A stretch of DNA of 64,000 nucleotides from Lysinibacter sp. HNR. Lineage in GTDB: Bacteria; Actinomycetota; Actinomycetes; Actinomycetales; Microbacteriaceae. Every line of letters starts with the position of its first letter. Position 1 is the stretch's first letter. Shown here piece after piece: positions 24,402 to 32,578 of this stretch. The notes under the pieces are model-generated. The model made no database searches, was not told the origin of the DNA, and saw only the letters and a list, made by a program, of their open reading frames with translations. The stretch is from positions 1,426,001 to 1,490,000 of the forward strand of contig NZ_CP121684.1 in NCBI RefSeq assembly GCF_029760935.1, read 5' to 3'. Both the position numbers and the translations under genes were made by a program.

Positions 24402-25925
24402 TCACCCGGCGTGGGGAGACGACCTATCAGCCCGCTCCGCGGTGCCCTGCGACCGCCGGCTATCTTCTGCTTCTTGAGACAGCGCTATTTCTCGGTTTTT
24501 TGTGTTTCTTCCCCGATATTTTTGCGTAGATGTTGTTGCGTTTATAGGTCTTGTATCCGAATCCTGTTTCTCGTTGGGGGCTTCGCGGCCGAGGAAAAAT
24601 CGGGGCATCCGGGACACTAAGCGTGACCATACGGTTGATGAGCCGGTGGGAACCTCAACCTGAGGTATTTCAACCGTAAAAGTGGTAATCTCTTCGGCGC
24701 CGCTGCGGATCGTGCGAAAGATAGCGGTGCCTATGAGGATGCCGAGCGCGATTGACAGCACCAGAGCGAGAGCCGAGAGGAATCCATAGAATCCCGCCTC
24801 AGTACCCGTTGCTCCGGTGAGTTCTATAAGGCTGGAGGCTCCCGGAACCAGCAACCAGAATGCCGGTAGAAATGTGATCTGGGAGGGAGCTCCCCGAGGA
24901 AACGTCGCAATAAGAAGGACAACGGGGGTCATAACTGCAGCACCAATAAATCCGCTGAGAGTGGGGCCCGCCACGAGCGAACCCAAGAACTGGGCTGTAA
25001 AGGTGACGAGTAGCGTAATGAGTACCCACCCAAACGTTGCGGTGGGGGAGGAAAAATGAAGGAATATCCCGATTGAAAAGAGGAGGAGACCAATAACCTG
25101 TGCCCACCAGGGAAGCGCGGGGGCCGAGTCGGGAACCGTGTACTTTGAAGCTTCCATTCCCAGAACCGTTCCTGCAGCAAGGATTCCGAAGGCGAGTAGT
25201 CCAAGCTGAACCACGCCAGTAACGAGGCGAGCCGCCCCCGAGATCATCTGACCTGACGCAAGCTCGACGGTTGCGGTGGTGAGCGCGCCACCGGGCAGAA
25301 AAGTGGCCAGGGGAACAATGAGTAGACGTAGAGGGTCGCCAATATCCAGGTGCTCGGCCAGGATAAATACGACAAAAGCACAGGCAAAAGCGGCAAACGT
25401 GGGAAAGGCGAGCTGTAAGGTGGGTGAGCGAATGAGTTTAGCCAACCCCACCCCCAGGCCCAGAAAGAACGCAAGAATAATTCCTTCTGGGGTGGGAACT
25501 AAGAGAAACGCCAGGCCGGTCGTGAGAATTGCGTGGCCGAGGGTGCGCGTTACCCAGTCAAATTGAGGTTTCATAGCGCCAATGTGGTTGAGACGCTTGA
25601 TGCCCTCAATCGGATCGATTGCCCCGCGTTCGGCGCGGTGGATAAGTGTGTAGAGCTCTGCAATCTGATCAAATCGAAATGTAGTCCGGGTTCGAGAACG
25701 AATTGCTACCTTTCCCTGAACCACACCGCCGGTCTGAACGAGAATAACGGTTGGCAACACCACAAAGTCTGTATCGGGCGCGTTATAGGCCCGTGAAATA
25801 GTGGTGAGGTACTCGTTGATCTCGTCAACAGACTCATTGGCGGCAGTCATTGCCTCGGCCAAGCCCAGGAGAAACTCTCGGAGATTGGGGCGATCCTGAA
25901 CGGGGGGTGAAGAGACCATAGCCAT
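24402..25925 (-). CDS. Threonine/serine exporter family protein
   Basis: Membrane protein of 507 aa resembling ThrE of Corynebacterium, which exports threonine and serine. The N-terminal cytosolic domain (about 1-125) has the family pattern LGLAEAMTAANESVDEINEY and LIHRAERGAIDPIEGIKRL. About ten hydrophobic helices follow, including LVPTPEGIILAFFLGLGVGL and VPLATFLPGGALTTATVELA with the polar GGALTTATxEL motif. The charged Ser/Arg-rich tail after residue 440 is cytosolic and unlike the family. Convergent with pepA. Confidence 0.9.
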   Translation of the reverse strand: MAMVSSPPVQDRPNLREFLLGLAEAMTAANESVDEINEYLTTISRAYNAPDTDFVVLPTVILVQTGGVVQGKVAIRSRTRTTFRFDQIAELYTLIHRAERGAIDPIEGIKRLNHIGAMKPQFDWVTRTLGHAILTTGLAFLLVPTPEGIILAFFLGLGVGLAKLIRSPTLQLAFPTFAAFACAFVVFILAEHLDIGDPLRLLIVPLATFLPGGALTTATVELASGQMISGAARLVTGVVQLGLLAFGILAAGTVLGMEASKYTVPDSAPALPWWAQVIGLLLFSIGIFLHFSSPTATFGWVLITLLVTFTAQFLGSLVAGPTLSGFIGAAVMTPVVLLIATFPRGAPSQITFLPAFWLLVPGASSLIELTGATGTEAGFYGFLSALALVLSIALGILIGTAIFRTIRSGAEEITTFTVEIPQVEVPTGSSTVWSRLVSRMPRFFLGREAPNEKQDSDTRPINATTSTQKYRGRNTKNREIALSQEAEDSRRSQGTAERADRSSPHAG

Positions 25926-26044
25926 AAGCTAAGCGAACCACACTCTACGGTCGATCGTCCATTAACGAACCAAACTTGTGGAAAATTATGGAAATTTTAT
26001 GGGGTCCGGGGTGGGAGGTAGAGGTGTGAAGTTGCTGCAAGAAG

Positions 26045-26084
26045 CGGCCCCTTAACCGCGAAGAATATCGCGGTTAAGGGGCCG
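26045..26084. terminator. Strong 17-bp stem hairpin
   Basis: A perfect 17-bp inverted repeat (26045-26061 with 26068-26084, 6-nt loop), GC-rich at its base. It lies downstream of the glyoxalase-fold gene (stop 26162) and upstream of the ThrE-like gene, both minus strand, so it likely separates the two units. No T-run. Confidence 0.65.
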
Positions 26085-26161
26085 CCGAATTAAAACTTGC
26101 GCCCTGATTCACCGGGTGTCGAGAGCGCTGGAGGTGATGCAGGTTAACTCTGCCCGGTGGG

Positions 26162-26578
26162 CTACCGAGCCGCTATGTTCACGAGCCAGGTCACACCAAA
26201 CTTATCTGTGAGCATGCCAAACTTGTCACCCCACGGTGCCGTTGCCAGAGGCTGAAGAATAGTGGCTCCCTCGGAGAGCTTTTCGTAATAGGTGGTGAGA
26301 TCGTGGTCATCTTCGAAAGGACCGCTGAGGGAAATCGAGTAGTTATCTCCCGGATTATACGGCATCGAGCTGGGGGTATCTGCTCCCATAAGAATAAGCC
26401 CACTGTGGGTAGTGAGCATAGCGTGCATAATCTTATTGGCTTCGGCGGGATCTTCGCTCGCTTGGAGGTCCCCAAATGTGTTAAGACTCAGGTCACCGCC
26501 AAATACGCTCTGATAAAACTCCATTGCCTCGCGAGCATTGTCACGAAAGCCGATATAGGGATTGAGGGAAATAGCCAT
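26162..26578 (-). CDS. VOC/glyoxalase-fold protein (PhnB-like)
   Basis: 138 aa. Opening SLNPYIGFRDNAREAMEFYQ and internal MHAMLTTHSGLILMGADTP, SLSGPFEDDHDLTTYYEKL and the end WGDKFGMLTDKFGVTWLVN are characteristic of PhnB/3-demethylubiquinone-methyltransferase-like VOC proteins. These form dimers, and the enzymatic activity is unknown for most members. Ribosome site AAGGA before ATG 26578. Stands alone between two terminators. Confidence 0.88.
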   Translation of the reverse strand: MAISLNPYIGFRDNAREAMEFYQSVFGGDLSLNTFGDLQASEDPAEANKIMHAMLTTHSGLILMGADTPSSMPYNPGDNYSISLSGPFEDDHDLTTYYEKLSEGATILQPLATAPWGDKFGMLTDKFGVTWLVNIAAR

Positions 26579-26659
26579 GATGAAGTCCTTTCATACTTGT
26601 GCTTAGGATGCTCATTATTCTCTCTTTATGGAGACAATTCAAGACTTATATTCAAAAAA

Positions 26660-27043
26660 CTATTGAGCAAAGAAGGTTGTGATCCACAGTCCCAGAGCGG
26701 CGGCTCCCACACAGAGCAGGAGCATTCCCGCTCCGCTGAGCACCGCAAAACCATAGCGTTTCTGCCTGATGTACTGAACTGTCTCGTAGCTCGCAGTGCT
26801 GAAGGTGGTGTAGCCACCAAGAAACCCGCTTCCCAACACAATTCGTAATTCCTCCGACGCTACCTGGGTAAGCACTAAACCCGTGAGTACTCCAAGGGCA
26901 AGTGAGCCAGACGTATTAATGAGGGTTGTTGCCCAAGAAAAGGATGTTTTTAGATGGAGACGAATGGCTGTATCGCACAAAAAGCGAAGACCTACGCCGA
27001 GACCACCCATCACCCCGGCCAGGAGCAAGAGGACGGGCGTCAC
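26660..27043 (-). CDS. crcB: Fluoride efflux channel CrcB/Fluc subunit
   Basis: 127-aa four-helix membrane protein exporting fluoride. Seen: GLRFLCDTAI near residue 19, TLINTSGSLALGVLTGL near 41 with the conserved Asn, and GGYTTFSTASYET near 76-88 with the Phe/Thr track and Na+ site. The gene overlaps the upstream crcB by 4 bp. Two adjacent, different crcB genes in actinobacteria and other Gram-positives usually form a heterodimeric channel. Confidence 0.93.
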   Translation of the reverse strand: MTPVLLLLAGVMGGLGVGLRFLCDTAIRLHLKTSFSWATTLINTSGSLALGVLTGLVLTQVASEELRIVLGSGFLGGYTTFSTASYETVQYIRQKRYGFAVLSGAGMLLLCVGAAALGLWITTFFAQ

Positions 27044-27564
27044 AGCTGCGATCCTGTGCTTGGGTCGTCCCCGATTGAGCTACCCCTCGCGGGTTCGTCC
27101 CCGATGAGGCGCGTTTCCGGGTGAGCACGATCCAAACTCCGTGAGGACACGGCGATGCCGGTGAGGGTGGCAAGTGCCCCGAGAAAGAGGGTCCCTGCAG
27201 CATAACCAATCGCCTGCCAGAGGTGGTTGTTACCGATAAGAAGAACAGTGTCTATTGCTAGGGCACTATAGGTTGTAAACCCGCCGCAAAAACCTACCCC
27301 GAGAAGAAGCCGGAGTTTTATGGCTCGGTGAGGAGGCAGGCGAAGCAGTGTGACTCTTTCGTATAGATAACCAAGAATAAAAGCTCCGAGCATATTGATG
27401 ACCAGGGTTGCGATCAGAACAGTCCAGGTAACCGTTTTCTGAATCGTCGTTGGGTCAAACATGACAAAGAGTTGAGTGATGGCCTCGCGTGCGAGCACGC
27501 CCACCGCCCCGCCGCACGCAACCAGCCCCAGAGAGCTGATGCTCACATTTTTCTTGCTGGCCAT
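27040..27564 (-). CDS. crcB: Fluoride efflux channel CrcB/Fluc subunit (long variant)
   Basis: 174 aa. Core motifs: GGAVGVLAREAIT near residue 18, LVINMLGAFILGYLYERVT near 54, and GVGFCGGFTTYSALAIDTV near 90-108. A hydrophilic C-terminal tail of about 30 residues (SRSLDRAHPETRLIGDEPAR onward) is unusual for CrcB and presumably lies in the cytosol. First gene of the crcB pair; the downstream gene overlaps it by 4 bp. No fluoride riboswitch pattern was found in the upstream 90 bp. Confidence 0.92.
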   Translation of the reverse strand: MASKKNVSISSLGLVACGGAVGVLAREAITQLFVMFDPTTIQKTVTWTVLIATLVINMLGAFILGYLYERVTLLRLPPHRAIKLRLLLGVGFCGGFTTYSALAIDTVLLIGNNHLWQAIGYAAGTLFLGALATLTGIAVSSRSLDRAHPETRLIGDEPARGSSIGDDPSTGSQL

Positions 27565-27785
27565 CTATGCAGACTATAACCCCCAAACGTCTTCCCGCAA
27601 CGTGCACACACTCGATTAATATCCGTGGTGTGTCCGTGAAGTTTCGCTTTGACCTGCGTTCGTTTTCCGGTATCTACGACTTGTCAAGACACCCTCTATA
27701 AACTCAAATGTTGGGCGAGCCAAAACCCTGAAAGTATTGAGCTTTCGATGGTTTTAGAAGGTTTTTTCTGGCAACATTACAGTTA

Positions 27786-27957
27786 TCGAGGGGGAGTAGT
27801 TCCCACAACACCGCATTCGTGCGGAGGCGGATATGTCGACATACTGGCCGTCAGGATGATGAGCCCGGCATACCACCCCGATAACGTTCGGGGCGAGCGA
27901 GACCTTCGGTCATTAACACTCGTGTGTCGCTTGAGCGATACCGGTCCCGACCGAAGG
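27786..27957 (+). promoter_or_regulatory. Putative yybP-ykoY (manganese) riboswitch with ribosome-site-sequestering helix
   Basis: The long leader of the cation-exchanger gene has the yybP-ykoY conserved blocks in order: GGGGGAGTAG at 27790-27799, GTCGACATACTG at 27836-27845 region, and GGGGCGAGCGAGACC ending at 27904. Between them are hairpins (ACCGCATTCGTGCGG; CCCCGATAACGTTCGGGG). The segment CCTTCGGTC at 27903-27911, which includes the end of the conserved GAGACC, is the exact complement of GACCGAAGG at 27949-27957, which overlaps the ribosome site (GGAAG, 27956-27960). Metal-bound aptamer would therefore free the ribosome site: an on-switch for efflux. Based on motif recall; a covariance search would settle it. 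Confidence 0.72.
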
Positions 27958-27964
27958 AAGAACC

Positions 27965-29422
27965 ATGACCAGTACAGCACGAAGGCGGCTTCAGTTTCCC
28001 GTTGTTCCGCTGGGAATTGTCACCGCAGTAACGATACCTGCCGTTTTTGTGCGATTTGCCGGAATACACCTTGATCCCCTTCTCGGCGTTCTCATCTTTG
28101 GAGCTGCAATCGTGTCCGCCGCGTTTGCTCTTGCCTGGGCAGGACAGGCTGCGGAAATGGACATTTCCGGAGGATTGGCAATCGGCCTCCTGGCTATTAT
28201 CGCGATTCTCCCAGAGTACGCCGTAGATCTTTATTTTGCTTTTAGCGCAGGCACAGATCCGTCGCAGGCAGCTTACGCCGCAGCAAACATGACCGGATCA
28301 AACCGTTTACTTCTCGGGTTTGGTTGGCCCTTTATACTTCTCGTCGCCTATCTTCTTTACCGTGTCACCCGTTCGGCTCGTTCCGCTGCAGTTAGCTCGT
28401 CTCAGCATCAGGGTAATAAGCTTCGTGACCCCGACATCTTGAAGAAGCCCTTTGCTATTCGTCTGGCCGCAGATAAACGGGTTGAGATTGGCCTTCTTCT
28501 CCTGGCTTCGCTGGTCACACTGATCATTCCCCTAACCGGCGAGATCCACCTGGCACTCGGTGTGTTTCTCCTGCTTATTTTCACCTATTACCTGTATCGA
28601 GTGTCGCGGGAGGAGACTGCAGAACCAGAACTTGTGGGGGTGGCTCGCTCCATCGGTGAACTCGCACAAAAACCCCGGAGAATCACGGTGATCCTCATTT
28701 TTGTGCTCTCCGCGATTGTCATCCTGTTACTGGCTGAATCATTTGCGGAGAGTCTGGTCGCGGGGGGAAAGACGCTTGGGATTGATGACTTCTTACTTGT
28801 GCAGTGGCTCGCCCCCCTAGCCTCCGAGGCCCCCGAATTTGTGATAGCAATTATTTTTGCCTTCCGAGGCAAATCCTCAATGGCCATTGGTATGCTTCTG
28901 GCGAGTAAAGTCAACCAGTGGACCGCCCTTGTGGGGTCGCTGCCGATTGCACATCTGCTGGGTGGTGGTGGCCCGGCTCTTCCCCTGGATGGGCGTCAGA
29001 TTGAGGAATTTGTACTGACGGCAGCACAAACCTTCTTGGGGATCGGTATTCTCTTATCGTTACGCTTTTCTGCGCGCTGGGCCGCCATCTTGTTTGTGTT
29101 ATTTGCGCTGACCTTTGTGTTTACCGGTCAGGAAGCCCGATACGCGGTTTCGATTGTTTACGCTGCGGTTGCGGTTGTGCTCTACATTACGCAGTGGCGC
29201 CAGCTATGGCCCACGCTTAAGGCACCGTTTCTTTTTGAGGATTCTTCCTCCCCGGAAGCAGGTGTGGAAACAAATCGGGCACGACCAGAGCATAGCAACA
29301 GAGGACGCTCTCATCCGTTCCCTGATGCGGAACTACTCGGTTCGGGCCACAATGGTAGGACACTGGAGGTTACTCAAGACCCCGTGGCTTACCGACCCCA
29401 GCAAGAGACGAGTGATCCCTGA
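27965..29422 (+). CDS. Sodium/calcium exchanger-family cation antiporter
   Basis: Membrane protein of 485 aa with ten to eleven helices. The two alpha repeats of the CaCA superfamily can be seen: LLAIIAILPEYAVDLYFAFS near residue 80 and WLAPLASEAPEFVIAIIFAF near 280, each with the polar P-E and xSExPE type residues, the second followed by GMLLASKVNQWTALVGSLPI. The upstream riboswitch suggests Mn2+ (or Mn2+/Ca2+) export. The last 50 residues are hydrophilic and overlap the convergent Usp gene by 90 bp. Confidence 0.87.
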   Translation: MTSTARRRLQFPVVPLGIVTAVTIPAVFVRFAGIHLDPLLGVLIFGAAIVSAAFALAWAGQAAEMDISGGLAIGLLAIIAILPEYAVDLYFAFSAGTDPSQAAYAAANMTGSNRLLLGFGWPFILLVAYLLYRVTRSARSAAVSSSQHQGNKLRDPDILKKPFAIRLAADKRVEIGLLLLASLVTLIIPLTGEIHLALGVFLLLIFTYYLYRVSREETAEPELVGVARSIGELAQKPRRITVILIFVLSAIVILLLAESFAESLVAGGKTLGIDDFLLVQWLAPLASEAPEFVIAIIFAFRGKSSMAIGMLLASKVNQWTALVGSLPIAHLLGGGGPALPLDGRQIEEFVLTAAQTFLGIGILLSLRFSARWAAILFVLFALTFVFTGQEARYAVSIVYAAVAVVLYITQWRQLWPTLKAPFLFEDSSSPEAGVETNRARPEHSNRGRSHPFPDAELLGSGHNGRTLEVTQDPVAYRPQQETSDP

Positions 29423-30190
29423 GCGACCACGGTTTCCTACCACGAGTAATCGCGCCTCCTTGGACTCTGTGACGAGGACGGAAACGGGCGGGGCTTGAAC
29501 AATCTTCTTTTCGAGAACCAAGTCGGGATACTCCTCGCAGATACCGGCGAGTGCTATAGACATAGCCTCCTCGGCAATCTCTCTCTGATTGCTCAGCAAC
29601 TGTTCGCTCCAGAGATATTCTAGGCCGGGAGTAACGGGCGGCGTCCAAGCATAAACCGCCACCAGCTTTTGTCCGGTGCGATCAGCCTCCGCCGCCGCAA
29701 ACTGAACCGCTTTTTCACTGGCCTCCGACGTATCGACCCCAACCACGACTCCGGAACGACCGCTATCCTGCTGCACCGGTATGATTGCGACGGGGGCTTG
29801 CGATACCGCGGCAACCTTGATTCCTTTGGTGCCAAAGAACATCCCCGGTATTTTGCTTCCCTTGTGAGTTCCGAGAACTACAAGGGAAGCGTTGGCAGAC
29901 ACTCGCTGAAACTCGCGTGCCGGGCTGCCTACGGTGATCTCGGTGAGGATCTTTACCTCGGGTTCAACGCCCTCAGCATAGGCTTTCTCGTCGGCCATCA
30001 GTTTTTCGGCAGCCTCCCGGGCTTCGCCGATGAACACCGGGCTGTCGGAGAGAAAAGTATCATCAACGATGTGAAATAACAGCACATCTGATCGTGTTGC
30101 CCTGGCCCGCTGCATCCCCCAGCTAATTGCAGAGCGACTCGGCTCTGAACCGTCTATACCAATTACGATGTGTTCTGTCACGGCTCGCAC
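29333..30190 (-). CDS. Universal stress protein, tandem UspA domains
   Basis: 285 aa with two Usp domains. Domain 1 (about 5-140): IVIGIDGSEPSRSAISWG and VVLGTHKGSKIPG. Domain 2 (about 150-283): VVVGVDTSEASEKAVQFA and the ATP-binding loop VVGNRGRSGITRLLLGS with the downstream S-HGVL. Domain 1 has a less regular nucleotide loop. Such proteins are usually induced under hypoxia or starvation. The 3' end overlaps the convergent exchanger gene by 90 bp; both ends look genuine. Confidence 0.92.
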   Translation of the reverse strand: MRAVTEHIVIGIDGSEPSRSAISWGMQRARATRSDVLLFHIVDDTFLSDSPVFIGEAREAAEKLMADEKAYAEGVEPEVKILTEITVGSPAREFQRVSANASLVVLGTHKGSKIPGMFFGTKGIKVAAVSQAPVAIIPVQQDSGRSGVVVGVDTSEASEKAVQFAAAEADRTGQKLVAVYAWTPPVTPGLEYLWSEQLLSNQREIAEEAMSIALAGICEEYPDLVLEKKIVQAPPVSVLVTESKEARLLVVGNRGRSGITRLLLGSVSHGVLSNLQCPTIVARTE

Positions 30191-30337
30191 CTTTCGTAGG
30201 GCTAGCGATGGAGGAGTATAAGTCCGTATCGCTTCTTAGTATTAATGGTACTCGTCAGAACGTATAGATTTCTATCTTTCGTCCGCTTTTGTTTTACCAA
30301 ATATTAGCGATGCTGGTTACATAGTACGCTCGACAGT

Positions 30338-31195
30338 ATGAGTACACACACAACCTCGTCTCCCGTAGCACCCAGTCTTAAGCAGGTTCGCCTGGCTCTT
30401 AACACCCTGTGGCCAGAGGATAGCGCGGAAGAGTGGGATCGGGTGGGTTTGGTGAGTGGTGATCCCTCGTCAAAGATTGAAAAGATTCTTCTTGCGGTAG
30501 ATGCTGTACGAGAGACTGTTGACGAAGCTGTGGACACGGGAGTTGATCTTCTTCTCACGCACCACCCGCTTCTTCTTCGCGGGGTCACCTCGGTTGCTGA
30601 GGATCGTTATAAAGGGTCGCTCCTAGCCGATCTCATCCGTGCGGGATGCGCCCTGATGACCGCCCACACCAACGCGGATATCCCAAGAGAGGGGGTATCT
30701 GATCGTATCGCCCAACTCATAGGCCTGATCGAGACACGAGCGCTTGTTCCGAGCTCACACCCGCGGGCAGAGGAGGGGACGGGAATTGGTCGTGTGGGGA
30801 ACTTGGAACATCCCACCACACTGGGCCAATTTGCCCAGCACGTGGCACAGGTACTCCCGCCCACGGCGAGTGGTGTACGTGTTTCGGGTGATTACAATCG
30901 TCCAATCAACAGGGTGGCACTTTGCGGGGGAGCGGGAGACGGTCTGCTTTCCCATTCCGAGGTGCTCGCCTCCGATGTCTATCTCACCTCCGACCTGCGA
31001 CATCATCCGGCGTCCGAGTTTCGTGAGCAGGCCCTTTGCTCGGGGGGACCCGCCCTGATCGACGTATCACACTGGGCCGGTGAGTGGCTGTGGCTTGATG
31101 GTGCGGCCGAGCGAATTCGCGAGCTACTCCCATCCGTCGAGGTTGTCGTGAGCGAGTTGAGGACAGACGTCTGGGATTTTTCGATCACACAGTAG
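30338..31195 (+). CDS. Nif3-like dinuclear metal centre hexameric protein
   Basis: 285 aa, Nif3/YqfO family, broadly conserved, function uncertain (GTP cyclohydrolase I type 2-like folds have been proposed). Metal-binding residues are in LLTHHPLLLRG about residue 72, ALMTAHTNADIP about 104 and DVSHWAGEW about 240. The short form lacks the central PII-like insert seen in some homologues. It precedes the coiled-coil/zinc-ribbon-type gene by about 80 bp, a neighbourhood usual in actinobacteria. Confidence 0.93.
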   Translation: MSTHTTSSPVAPSLKQVRLALNTLWPEDSAEEWDRVGLVSGDPSSKIEKILLAVDAVRETVDEAVDTGVDLLLTHHPLLLRGVTSVAEDRYKGSLLADLIRAGCALMTAHTNADIPREGVSDRIAQLIGLIETRALVPSSHPRAEEGTGIGRVGNLEHPTTLGQFAQHVAQVLPPTASGVRVSGDYNRPINRVALCGGAGDGLLSHSEVLASDVYLTSDLRHHPASEFREQALCSGGPALIDVSHWAGEWLWLDGAAERIRELLPSVEVVVSELRTDVWDFSITQ

Positions 31196-31276
31196 TACCC
31201 CACAGTGGGTGATCTAAAGCCCGATAGTATGGGGGCGGCACCTAAATAATCTTTTTAAATCTGTAAGGAAATTCCC

Positions 31277-32011
31277 GTGAAAGCGTCGCCAGAGCAGCAG
31301 CAAAAACTTTTAGAGGTTCAGAACCAAGACACCCTGCTCGGGCAGCTTGCCTATCGCGAGAAAAACTTACCGGAAAAACAGGCACTAGAAAAACTACAGC
31401 CGAGCTTTCTCGAGGCCAAGGAGGCCGCTAACCAGGCCAGGTCTACCGTGGAAGTCACCCAGGCAGAGATTCGTCGTCTCGAGGATGACACTGCGCTTAT
31501 TAGGGCCCGTCTGGTTCGTAATCAGGAGCGCCTGTCAAGTAGCGCGTCCGCTAAAGAGGCTGTTGCCCTCGAAGACGAGCTCAAAACCCTTACTCGTCGC
31601 ACCAACGAGCTTGAAGAGGTTACCCTGATCGTGATGGAGCGGCTTGAGGCAGAGGAAGCGCAGTTACTTTCTGCTAACTCTCAGCTCAAGATGCTTCACG
31701 AAAAACAGGCTGATATCAAGAAGAAAATTACGGATGCCCTCACAGAGCTGACCGCTGAGCGGGAGCATGTTATCGCTCAGAGAGAGCAGCTAGCGCAAGA
31801 AATCGCCCCCGAACTCTTGGCGCTTTACGAAAAGACACGTCAGCGTTACGGCGTGGGAGCGGCTCTGCTCCGTGGCCGGGTATCCGAGGCAAGCAATATG
31901 ACCCTCACGGAAGCTGACCTCTCAATAATTCGAATGGCCGCCCCTGACGAGATCGTCTTTGATGCGGGTAGCGGCGCAATTCTTGTTCGCACCGCGGAAT
32001 CCGGTCTCTAA
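31277..32011 (+). CDS. Coiled-coil protein of the C4 zinc-ribbon (CT398-like) family, zinc site lost
   Basis: 244 aa. Residues 5-170 form a long, charged coiled-coil (heptad-like, many Glu/Lys/Leu). The C-terminal domain keeps the family frame RQRYGVGAALLRGRVSEASN, LTEADLSIIRMAAPDEIVF and GAILVRTAESGL. In family members as I know them the positions SEAS and DAGS are CxxC pairs; here all four cysteines are replaced and the whole protein contains no Cys. Thus the zinc ribbon is degenerate while its fold core is maintained. It is followed by rnpB. GTG start at 31277 with AAGGAAA upstream. Confidence 0.85.
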   Translation: MKASPEQQQKLLEVQNQDTLLGQLAYREKNLPEKQALEKLQPSFLEAKEAANQARSTVEVTQAEIRRLEDDTALIRARLVRNQERLSSSASAKEAVALEDELKTLTRRTNELEEVTLIVMERLEAEEAQLLSANSQLKMLHEKQADIKKKITDALTELTAEREHVIAQREQLAQEIAPELLALYEKTRQRYGVGAALLRGRVSEASNMTLTEADLSIIRMAAPDEIVFDAGSGAILVRTAESGL

Positions 32012-32092
32012 ACCTCGACCAAGTGCATACCTGCGACCACATCGTCGCCGAAGCCTCTCCCGATCTCGGGTGCGTAAATTCTGTGACGACGC

Positions 32093-32098
32093 TATGAT
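32093..32098 (+). promoter_or_regulatory. -10 element of the rnpB promoter
   Basis: TATGAT, ending 7 nt before the predicted RNase P RNA 5' end at 32106. No clear -35 hexamer is seen at 16-18 bp spacing. Confidence 0.5.
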
Positions 32099-32105
32099 GG
32101 ATCAG

Positions 32106-32475
32106 GTGAGTGGGTTGGCAAGACGGCCGCGTTGTCCGTGAGGACACCGAGGAACGTCCGGGCTCCACAGGGCAAGACGGTGGGTAACACCCACCCGGGG
32201 CAACCCGCGAGAAAGTGCAACAGAGAGTAGACCGCCCGCGGCCTTGGTCACGGGTAAGGGTGAAACGGTGGTGTAAGAGACCACCAGCGTCTGTGGTGAC
32301 ACAGACGGCTGGGTAAACCTCGTCTGGAGCAAGGTCAGACAGAGAGCGATGAGGCTGCCCGCCAAGTTCTCGGGTAGACCGCTAGAGGCGTGCGGCAACG
32401 TACGTCGTAGATAGATGGCCGTCCAACCGAAACATATCGGGGGACAGAACCCGGCGTAGTAGCCGACCCACTCAC
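32106..32475 (+). ncRNA. rnpB: RNase P RNA (bacterial class A)
   Basis: Catalytic RNA that matures tRNA 5' ends. The 5' and 3' ends pair (GTGAGTGGGT at 32106-32115 with ACCCACTCAC at 32466-32475, helix P1). Universal blocks are present: GAGGAACGTCCGGGCTCC near 32149, GGGTAAGGGTGAAACGGTG near 32252, GTAAGAGACCACCAG near 32273, GGCAACGTACG near 32393 and GGGGGACAGAACCCGGCGTA near 32440. About 370 nt, usual for actinobacteria. Confidence 0.95.
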
Positions 32476-32578
32476 ACTAAAGGCCGTCGGCACATGTGTA
32501 TTACTGCGCGGGCTTTATCGTTGTCTGCCCCAATGCAGTATTGGGACAGAAGATACATTTAGCAGGGGATAGAGGGCA

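Noticed and set aside
24285-24620. 111-codon plus-strand frame after pepA
   Set aside because: Covers a terminator hairpin and the antisense end of the ThrE-like gene; no support.
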